A stretch of DNA of 12,132 nt from Hyphomicrobiales bacterium (GTDB lineage Bacteria; Pseudomonadota; Alphaproteobacteria; Rhizobiales; Beijerinckiaceae): positions 1-12,132 of the forward strand of contig JAIXZF010000197.1 in assembly GCA_027489835.1 (NCBI GenBank), in the 5' to 3' direction. The notes under the pieces are model-generated. The model had not been told where the DNA came from. It searched no databases and saw nothing but the letters and a program-made list of their open reading frames with translations. Numbering within the stretch: the stretch's first letter is position 1; every line of letters starts with the position of its first letter. The translations under genes were made by a program, and so were the position numbers. This document shows positions 6,522 through 12,132 of the stretch, piece after piece.

Positions 6522-7729
6522 TTGATCGCGATGACGTTGTGGAGCGTGGCGTCGGCGGTCTTCATGAACTTGCCGATATTGCGCGCCGCCTGCCGGATGC
6601 GCTGCTCGTTCTCGACGATGGCGATGCGGACGTAATCATCGCCATGCTCGCCGAAGCCGATGCCCGGCGCGACCGCGACCTCGGCCTTCTCGATCAGCAG
6701 CTTGGAGAACTCCAGGCTGCCGAGATGGCGGAACTTCTCGGGGATCGGCACCCAGGCGAACATCGAGGCCTGAGGAACGGGGATCTCGATCCCCGCCTTG
6801 CCGAAGCTCTCCACCAGCGCGTCGCGCCGGGCCTTGTAGATGGCGCGCATCTCGCGGATGCAATCATCCGGCCCGTTGAGCGCCGCCGCCGCCGCCACTT
6901 GGATCGGCGTGTAGGCGCCGTAGTCGAGATAGGACTTCACGCGCGTGAGCGCGGCCAGCAGCCGCTCATTGCCCACCGCGAAGCCCATGCGCCAGCCGGC
7001 CATGGAGAAGGTCTTCGACATGGAGGTGAACTCCACCGTCACGTCGATGGCGCCGGGCACCTGCAGCATGGAGGGCGGCGGGTTGGCGTCGTCGAAATAG
7101 ACCTCGGCGTAGGCGAGGTCCGAGAGCACGATGATGTCGTGCTTCTTCGCGAAGGCCACGAGGTCGCGGTAGAAATCGAGGCTCGCGACATAGGCGGTCG
7201 GGTTCGAGGGATAGCAGACCACGAGCGCGATCGGCTTGGGCACCGAGTGCATGATGGCGCGCTCGGCCGCCGGGAAGAACTCCGGCGTCGGCTCGGCCGG
7301 CACGGAGCGGATCACGCCGCCCGCCATCAGGAAGCCGAAGGCGTGGATGGGGTAGCTCGGGTTCGGCACCAGCACCACGTCGCCCGGCCCGGTGATGGCC
7401 TGCGCCATGTTGGCGAAGCCTTCCTTTGAGCCCAGCGTCGCGACGACCTGCGTCTCGGGATTGAGCTTCACGCCGAAGCGGCGCTCATAGTAGCTGGCCT
7501 GCGCGCGCCTGAGGCCGGCGATGCCCTTCGACGAGGAGTAGCGATCGGTGCGCGGCTTGCCGGCCGTCTCCACCAGCTTGTCGATGACGTGCTTGGGCGC
7601 GGGCAGGTCGGGGTTGCCCATGCCGAGATCGACGATGTCGACGCCCTTGGCGCGTTCGGCGGCCTTGATCTTGTTGACCTGCTCGAAGACGTAGGGCGGA
7701 AGTCGCTTGATCCGGTGAAAGTCAGCCAT
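6509..7729 (-). CDS. alaC: Glutamate-pyruvate-type aminotransferase AlaC (PLP-dependent, class I/II)
   Basis: This 406-residue protein is a fold-type I, pyridoxal-phosphate aminotransferase closely resembling E. coli AlaC. It shows RIKRLPPYVF at the N-terminus, DLGMGNPDLPAP, the glycine-rich LGSKEGFANM, VPNPSYPIHAFG, YPSNPTA and LSDLAYAEV. The Schiff-base lysine is K239 in SMSKTFSMAGWRMGF. AlaC makes alanine from pyruvate and glutamate in the cytoplasm. Related alphaproteobacterial genes are often labelled LL-diaminopimelate or aspartate aminotransferases, so substrate is not certain. The start at 7729 has a strong Shine-Dalgarno (AGGAGAAGG). An upstream in-frame ATG at 7774 would add 15 unconserved residues and lies in the promoter area. 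The upstream region has a nested dyad (7770-7804) that may be a regulator site. A hairpin overlaps the stop codon. Confidence 0.93.
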   Translation of the reverse strand: MADFHRIKRLPPYVFEQVNKIKAAERAKGVDIVDLGMGNPDLPAPKHVIDKLVETAGKPRTDRYSSSKGIAGLRRAQASYYERRFGVKLNPETQVVATLGSKEGFANMAQAITGPGDVVLVPNPSYPIHAFGFLMAGGVIRSVPAEPTPEFFPAAERAIMHSVPKPIALVVCYPSNPTAYVASLDFYRDLVAFAKKHDIIVLSDLAYAEVYFDDANPPPSMLQVPGAIDVTVEFTSMSKTFSMAGWRMGFAVGNERLLAALTRVKSYLDYGAYTPIQVAAAAALNGPDDCIREMRAIYKARRDALVESFGKAGIEIPVPQASMFAWVPIPEKFRHLGSLEFSKLLIEKAEVAVAPGIGFGEHGDDYVRIAIVENEQRIRQAARNIGKFMKTADATLHNVIAIKKAG

Positions 7730-7769
7730 GGGCCTTCTCCTGGTGGCGGGCGGCCGCTGAGGCTCGCCT

Positions 7770-7804
7770 GCCAATGAATCGCATAAAGTTGCTTTAGCAT
7801 TGGC
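7770..7804. promoter_or_regulatory. Nested dyad upstream of alaC, candidate operator
   Basis: GCCAATG (7770-7776) and CATTGGC (7798-7804) are perfect inverted arms 21 bases apart. Inside them is a second perfect dyad, TAAAG-TTG-CTTTA (7784-7796). The whole unit lies about 40-75 bases upstream of the alaC ATG in an otherwise AT-rich promoter stretch. Lrp/AsnC-type regulators often control alanine genes and bind dyads of this kind, but that link is inference. Confidence 0.45.
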
Positions 7805-7854
7805 TAACCAGCCGACGAACGCAATTTTATGCTATTTTTGCCGCGCTCAGCGCC

Positions 7855-8208
7855 TTATTGTGGCGGAACGACAGGCGGACGCGCGGGCGGCGTTGCGCCG
7901 GCCTGCCTCACCTGCACGGCCTGCGCCTCGAGCTGCTGGCGCTCGGCCTCGAGCGTCGCCTCCATAGCGCGGAACTCTGCGGGGGTCTTGCGGCGGGCGA
8001 CGCGCTGCGGCGCGTCCACGCCGACCGGCATGAAGCCGGACGGCGCCGTGGCCCGCGAGGCGCGAACAAAATCGGCCGGCTCGCTGGGACGCCCGGCCAG
8101 GCCCGTTCCCTGCGCGACGTCGCGCACGACATTGGTCTCCCCGCAGCCGGCCAAGGCCGCGCCAAGACACACAAGCGTCAGCAACGCCGAGGTTTTCATC
8201 GCCATCAT
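7855..8208 (-). CDS. Short outer-membrane or periplasmic lipoprotein of unknown function
   Basis: This 117-residue protein begins with a lipoprotein signal peptide: a short N-terminus with lysine, a hydrophobic core (ALLTLVCLGAAL) and the lipobox LAGC, with the acylated cysteine at residue 22. The residue after the cysteine is glycine, which does not signal inner-membrane retention, so the mature form is probably sorted outward. The mature part has an Ala/Arg-rich region, a helix likely to coil around residues 75-103 (TPAEFRAMEATLEAERQQLEAQ), and a proline-rich tail. ATGs at residues 1, 2 and 4 are all possible; AGGA (8215-8218) favours the first or second. It lies between alaC and the divergent phaC. 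I do not recognise a named family. Confidence 0.78.
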   Translation of the reverse strand: MMAMKTSALLTLVCLGAALAGCGETNVVRDVAQGTGLAGRPSEPADFVRASRATAPSGFMPVGVDAPQRVARRKTPAEFRAMEATLEAERQQLEAQAVQVRQAGATPPARPPVVPPQ

Positions 8209-8259
8209 CCGTTTTCCTGACTGTCAAACATGACCTTCAAGATGTTAAGAGACCCAAAA

Positions 8260-8288
8260 TTGCGGTGCTTCGGTGGCGACACCATAAG
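8260..8288 (+). promoter_or_regulatory. Possible sigma-70-type promoter of phaC
   Basis: TTGCGG (8260-8265) and CATAAG (8283-8288) are separated by 17 bases, giving 3 of 6 and 4 of 6 matches to the standard hexamers. The predicted transcript would start close to 8295, a short leader before the ribosome-binding AGGAG and the ATG at 8315. The match is modest. Confidence 0.3.
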
Positions 8289-8314
8289 GCGCCGCGCGAG
8301 GAGACGAAACGCTC

Positions 8315-10144
8315 ATGTCCGGCCAAGCGCGAGACCCCGCCAAGGCACCCGATCAGGCGGACGAGCCCATCGCCCTGCCCGATTTCGAAGCGCTGTCGCG
8401 CAACGTCGCGCGCTTCGTCGAGGAGGCGGGCAAGGCCACCGCGGCGATGATCAAGCCGCTCGAGCGCGGCGAGCACAGGGGCGGCCTGGCCGACGAGGCC
8501 GGCGACATCGTCAAGACCTTCGGTCAAGTGGCCGAGAAGGTGATGTCCGACCCGCAGAAGGCGATCGAGGTGCAGGCCTCGCTCGCGACCAACTTCATGA
8601 CGCTGTGGTCCGAAACGCTCAAGAAGATGCAGGGCGAGGTGCACCAGCCCGTGGCGCAGCCGGACCCCAGGGATGCGCGCTTCGCGGATGAGGAATGGCG
8701 CGCCAATCCGATGTTCGACTTCATCAAGCAGGCCTACCTCATCACCTCGCGCTGGGCTGAGACCGTGGTCGACCGGGCGGATGGGGTGGACGACCACACG
8801 CGGGACAAGGCGCGGTTCTACGTCAAGCAACTCGCGAGCGCGCTGTCGCCTTCGAACTTCCTCGCCACCAACCCCGAGCTGATCCGGGAGACTTTCCGGC
8901 AGAACGGCGACAACCTCGTGCGCGGCATGAAGATGCTGGCGGAGGACGTCAACGCCGGCAATGGCGAACTGAAGATCAGGATGACCGACACCGAACGCTT
9001 CGAGGTCGGCGTCAACATGGCGATCACGCCGGGCCAGGTGGTGTTCAGGAACGAGCTGATCGAGCTCATCCAGTATGCGCCGACCACCGAGACGGTGCTG
9101 GCGCGGCCGCTGCTGATCGTCCCGCCCTGGATCAACAAATACTACATCCTCGATCTCAATCCCGAGAAGTCGTTCATCCGATGGTGCGTGGCGCAGGGGC
9201 TGACGGTGTTCTGCGTGTCCTGGGTCAATCCGGACGAGCGGCACCGGAACATGGGCTTCGAGGAGTACATGAAGGACGGCATCCTCGCCGCCGTCGAGGC
9301 CACCTGCGAGATCACGGGCCAGCCCGATGTGACCGCGATCGGCTACTGCGTCGGCGGCACGATGATGGCGGTCACGCTCGCCTACATGGCCACGAAGGGC
9401 GACAAGCGGATCTCCAGCGCGACGCTGTTCACCACACAGGTCGACTTCAAGGACCCGGGCGAGCTCAAGGTCTTCGTCGACGAGGAACAGATCCGGTCGA
9501 TCGAGGAGCAGATGAGCCTGCGCGGCTATCTGGACGGCGCGCGCATGGCCAACGCCTTCAACATGCTCCGGCCCAACGACCTGATCTGGGCCAATGTTGT
9601 CAATGTCTACCTCAAGGGGCAGTCGCCCTACCCGTTCGACCTGCTCTACTGGAACTCAGACTCCACCCGGATGCCTGAGAAGAACCACTCCTTCTACCTG
9701 CGCAGCTGCTACCTCAAGAACAAGCTCTCCCGCGGCAAGATGCGGGTCGCCGGCGTCAAGCTCGACATGGGCAAGGTGACGATGCCGATCTTCAACCTGG
9801 CGGCGAAGGAAGACCACATCGCGCCGGCGAAATCGGTGTTCAACGGCTGCGCGCATTTCGGCGGCCCGGTCGATTACGTCATGGCGGGCTCGGGGCACAT
9901 CGCCGGAGTGGTCAATCCGCCCAGCAAGCCGAAATACCAGTACTGGACAGGCGGCAAACCGGTTGGCCGCTTCGAGGACTGGGTGGCGTCGGCCCACGAG
10001 ACGCCGGGCTCGTGGTGGCCCTACTGGTTCGAGTGGATCAGGGCGCAGGCGCCGGCCACAGTGAAGGCGCGGGACAAGCTCGGCAGCCGCAAGCACAAGC
10101 CGATCTGCGCGGCGCCGGGGACCTTCGTGAAGATCAAGGCGTGA
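8315..10144 (+). CDS. phaC: Class I poly(3-hydroxyalkanoate) synthase PhaC
   Basis: This 609-residue enzyme polymerises (R)-3-hydroxyacyl-CoA, chiefly hydroxybutyryl-CoA, into polyhydroxyalkanoate on the surface of storage granules. The catalytic cysteine is C345 in the lipase-like box GYCVGG. The other triad members are D500 (AAKEDHIAP) and H528 (GSGHIAGVVNPP). The Asp-to-His spacing of 28 equals that of the classical Ralstonia enzyme. The N-terminal domain shows FMTLWSETLKKMQGE and the conserved DxRFADEEWRANPMFDFIKQAYL. PWINKYYILDLNPEKSFIRW and SWVNPDERHRNMGFEEY are also typical. Length fits class I, which needs no PhaE or PhaR subunit. The ATG at 8315 follows AGGAG (about 8299-8303) by 11 bases. 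It is divergent from the lipoprotein gene and alaC. No phaA or phaB lies nearby. Confidence 0.97.
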   Translation: MSGQARDPAKAPDQADEPIALPDFEALSRNVARFVEEAGKATAAMIKPLERGEHRGGLADEAGDIVKTFGQVAEKVMSDPQKAIEVQASLATNFMTLWSETLKKMQGEVHQPVAQPDPRDARFADEEWRANPMFDFIKQAYLITSRWAETVVDRADGVDDHTRDKARFYVKQLASALSPSNFLATNPELIRETFRQNGDNLVRGMKMLAEDVNAGNGELKIRMTDTERFEVGVNMAITPGQVVFRNELIELIQYAPTTETVLARPLLIVPPWINKYYILDLNPEKSFIRWCVAQGLTVFCVSWVNPDERHRNMGFEEYMKDGILAAVEATCEITGQPDVTAIGYCVGGTMMAVTLAYMATKGDKRISSATLFTTQVDFKDPGELKVFVDEEQIRSIEEQMSLRGYLDGARMANAFNMLRPNDLIWANVVNVYLKGQSPYPFDLLYWNSDSTRMPEKNHSFYLRSCYLKNKLSRGKMRVAGVKLDMGKVTMPIFNLAAKEDHIAPAKSVFNGCAHFGGPVDYVMAGSGHIAGVVNPPSKPKYQYWTGGKPVGRFEDWVASAHETPGSWWPYWFEWIRAQAPATVKARDKLGSRKHKPICAAPGTFVKIKA

Positions 10145-10231
10145 CGGTTGGCGGGGGCGCACGTCCGGCGAGCGGCGCAGATGAAGCGCTCCCCTGCCGG
10201 CTTCACGGTTAAGGTCCGGCCGCTTGCGGGC

Positions 10232-10248
10232 CCGGCGCAATGCGCCGG
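10232..10248. terminator. GC hairpin in the gap after phaC
   Basis: CCGGCGCA and TGCGCCGG flank a single A, giving an effective 6-bp stem with a 5-base loop. It lies about 90 bases past the phaC stop and before the end of the convergent DUF3088 gene. No T tract follows on either strand, so it is only a possible terminator. The rest of 10145-10292 shows no gene. Confidence 0.3.
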
Positions 10249-10292
10249 CCTGGCCATGACGCAGACGCCGTGCGAGCGGCAGGCCCCGGCGT

Positions 10293-10649
10293 TCAGAAGA
10301 TCGAGCCGGCGCCCGTGCGGCCGACGCCGGGGGCCAGAAGCGGCAGCGTGTCCAGCAGGAGCTTCGTGTTCTCGGTGATCACGCGCCAGCCCTCGATGAC
10401 GGGCGCCTCGGCCGGGCCCATGCCGGGATCCAGCAGCAGGCAGGGACAATCCTGGGCCCAGGCTCCCACGAGTTCCACCAGTTCGGTCCGCGGCCGCGGG
10501 AACGGCACATAGCGGAAGTCCAGCGCCTCGCGGAGCTGCGGGTAGTAAGCCAGGACACCCTCGACGAGGGCGCAGTCGGGGCAATACCAGCCCTCGGGCC
10601 GGTCCGGGCGCGAATTCGGGCTGATCAGGAACAGGATCGGCTTCTTCAT
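10293..10649 (-). CDS. DUF3088 family protein
   Basis: This 118-residue protein fits the DUF3088 pattern as I know it: a first strand KKPILFLISP (residues 2-11), then WYCPDCALVEGVLAYYP (21-37) with a CxxC pair (C23, C26), YVPFPRPRTELVELVG (48-62), a hydrophobic CPCLLLDP strand, and a C-terminal helix ITENTKLLLDTLPLL. The order strand, CxxC, helix suggests a thioredoxin-like fold, but no redox function is established. It has no signal peptide. The ATG at 10649 is preferred because GGAG lies 9 bases upstream and because homologues start near the first strand; longer forms from 10664 or 10733 would run into the terminator of the gene upstream. It lies downstream of the porin gene on the same strand but is separated from it by a strong terminator, so it is likely transcribed on its own. 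Confidence 0.85.
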   Translation of the reverse strand: MKKPILFLISPNSRPDRPEGWYCPDCALVEGVLAYYPQLREALDFRYVPFPRPRTELVELVGAWAQDCPCLLLDPGMGPAEAPVIEGWRVITENTKLLLDTLPLLAPGVGRTGAGSIF

Positions 10650-10697
10650 CGGCTCAGGCTCCATCGCGGCGGCCAGAGGCAGACCTTGCCAAAGGAA

Positions 10698-10719
10698 AAG
10701 CCGGCCTCTCGGCCGGCTT
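10698..10719 (-). terminator. Rho-independent terminator of the FadL-type porin gene
   Basis: AAGCCGGCC and GGCCGGCTT form perfect 9-base arms around a 4-base loop. On the minus strand the stem is followed by TTTT, then CCTTT. It lies about 45 bases past the stop at 10763, so it should end that transcript before the DUF3088 gene. Confidence 0.85.
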
Positions 10720-10762
10720 CCTCGACACGTCACTCCCCAGCGACGAAATCATTCAGGTCCGG

Positions 10763-12070
10763 TCAGAACTTCCGGACCATCGGGGCCGGAGCGGCCACGG
10801 CCGGGTCATCCCAGCGATAGGTGAGGCCCACGGCGACGATGTGGATCTTGGGTTCCGCAACCGCCGTCAGCGGCAGCGGGCCACCCTGGGCCGTGCCAGG
10901 GCCATAGGCGATGCGGGCCTTGTTCACGGCGATGAACGTGTAGCCGATATCGGCCGTCAGCTTCTCGTTGAACTTGTAGCTGAGGCCGGCCGAGAGCCAG
11001 AGACGGTCATTGTCCGAGACGAAGACCGAGCGGCTGCTGAGGTCCACCGCCGAGAGCTCGTAGCCGACGCCGGCGCGGAGGGTCAGCTCCTTGTTGTACT
11101 TGTACTCGAGACCGGCCGAGAAGTACCAGCTGTCCTTGTACTCGAAGCGCAGGTTGGTCAGCGTGGCTCCGTTGGCGCGGTTGATGACCGGGATGGTGCC
11201 GAAGCGGGCCCAGTTGGTCCACTCGACGCCGAGATGGGCCTGCCAGCGATCATTGATTTCCTGCGACAGGCCGACGACGACCGAACCGGGCAGCTTGAGG
11301 TTGGCCTTGGCCGGGAAGGTCAAGCCGCCGAGATCGTAGCGGACGAGACGGCCCGAGATCGTCTGGTCGATGCCGGAGCGGTAGGCGATGCCGATGCTCG
11401 TGCCCTTGAAGGGCTGCAGCGTGACGCCAAGCCGGTAGCCGATGTCGTAGCTGTCACCACGGATCTGGACGCCGAGCGCGCCGGGAGCGGCGGCCGTCGC
11501 CTGCTTGAGGTCAACCTGGCCGTACTGGATCTGCAACGCGGCGCCGACCGAAATCCACTCGTTGATCGCGTAGCCAATAGTCGGAGCGATGTTGACGGTG
11601 CGGATCGTGGCGGAGCGGCCATAGGTCTGGCCAGCCCAGGTGCCGTCCGAGCCACCCGGCTTGGAGCGCAGGCCATAGGGCGCGGTGTTGGTCAGGCCGA
11701 TGAAAAGGCGATCCGTCAGCTGCCAGGCATTGTAGGATGCCGGGATGAAGGCGCCGTCGATCCCCAGATTGTCGGAGGGGCCAAGCGCGGCCGTCGGGCC
11801 GACGATGTTGCCGTACTTCGCCGTGGCGTTGAGATAGGTTGCGTTCCACTGGCTCTGGCGGCCGGGGAACATAGTGATGGCGGCCGGGTTCCAGGCCATC
11901 GCGCCCATGCCGATGCCGCCGGAAGCAGCGCCAGCATAGGCCATGCCGAGGCCTTCGGCCGACTGGCCGGAACGAATCGCGAAGGAGCTGGCCTCGGCGG
12001 CGGAGGCCGCCATGACGAGCGCGGCGGCCGAGGCCGAGGCGCAAAGAAGATTGCGAATGCCGGAGGTCAT
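10763..12070 (-). CDS. OmpP1/FadL-family outer-membrane transporter
   Basis: This 435-residue protein is a beta-barrel of the FadL family, which takes up long-chain fatty acids or other hydrophobic compounds across the outer membrane. Residues 1-27 are a signal peptide (LLCASASAAALVMAASAAEA, likely cut after A27). The mature N-terminus carries SAEGLGMAYAGAASGG and AWNPAAITMFPG, matching the family hatch region with its NPA motif. The rest alternates amphipathic strands such as GFRLGVTLQPF-like and YSAGLEYKYN-like segments, and the last residue is phenylalanine (VRKF), as needed for barrel insertion by the BAM complex. The ATG at 12070 is chosen because it opens the signal peptide and follows GGTGGA; the frame extends to 12121 but that part is basic and unlike a signal peptide. 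The terminator at 10698-10719 ends it. The substrate is not known. Confidence 0.93.
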   Translation of the reverse strand: MTSGIRNLLCASASAAALVMAASAAEASSFAIRSGQSAEGLGMAYAGAASGGIGMGAMAWNPAAITMFPGRQSQWNATYLNATAKYGNIVGPTAALGPSDNLGIDGAFIPASYNAWQLTDRLFIGLTNTAPYGLRSKPGGSDGTWAGQTYGRSATIRTVNIAPTIGYAINEWISVGAALQIQYGQVDLKQATAAAPGALGVQIRGDSYDIGYRLGVTLQPFKGTSIGIAYRSGIDQTISGRLVRYDLGGLTFPAKANLKLPGSVVVGLSQEINDRWQAHLGVEWTNWARFGTIPVINRANGATLTNLRFEYKDSWYFSAGLEYKYNKELTLRAGVGYELSAVDLSSRSVFVSDNDRLWLSAGLSYKFNEKLTADIGYTFIAVNKARIAYGPGTAQGGPLPLTAVAEPKIHIVAVGLTYRWDDPAVAAPAPMVRKF

Positions 12071-12132
12071 CAAGTTCCACCCTGGTTTCCGCGACGCTTT
12101 GCGCCGCCTTGTTCGTGACACTGTTTTGCCAA

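Noticed and set aside
8237..9244. 335-codon minus-strand open frame opposite the first half of phaC
   Set aside because: phaC is certain, and the antisense frame shows no domain and the usual shadow composition.

Overview
The window looks like chromosome of a high-GC alphaproteobacterium, most likely of the order Hyphomicrobiales (Rhizobiales). The grounds are the GC-rich flanks, strong GC bias at third codon positions, a class I polyhydroxyalkanoate synthase diverging from an AlaC-type aminotransferase, homoserine dehydrogenase close to a class II fructose-1,6-bisphosphatase, and a FadL-type porin with the small C-terminal tail common in this group. The order is inferred from gene content and style, not from a marker gene.

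Layout. The core genes are glpX (minus, 1-996), hom (minus, 3972-5294), a small exported BamE/SmpA-like protein (minus, 5386-5817), a DUF1993 protein (plus, 5975-6481), alaC (minus, 6509-7729), a short lipoprotein (minus, 7855-8208), phaC (plus, 8315-10144), a DUF3088 protein (minus, 10293-10649) and an OmpP1/FadL porin (minus, 10763-12070). They cover carbon storage (PhaC), gluconeogenesis (GlpX), the aspartate-family branch to threonine/methionine (Hom), alanine synthesis (AlaC) and hydrophobic uptake (FadL). Convergent or terminal genes are separated by clear GC hairpins, one of which overlaps the alaC stop codon.

Between glpX and hom lies about 3 kb of accessory DNA. It holds a FitAB/VapBC-type toxin-antitoxin pair (1120-1787) with normal high GC, and a lower-GC insert (about 1800-3800) with two coupled genes of unknown function. 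The first resembles DUF6932 proteins and carries a polymerase-beta-like nucleotidyltransferase motif (GS followed by DxD). The second is a 323-residue protein with a coiled-coil start and a beta-rich C-terminus.

The most notable observation is that the nucleotidyltransferase-like gene is broken by one in-frame TAG at 3247-3249. The same frame then stays open for 84 more codons, encodes a plausible C-terminal half, and ends in a TGA that overlaps the ATG of the partner gene (TGATG). Nine bases after the TAG is a perfect 9-bp stem with a 3-base loop. The simplest reading is a recent nonsense pseudogene or a base-call error; stop-codon readthrough is a testable alternative. The module also has its own promoter-like region with nested dyads (3698-3751).
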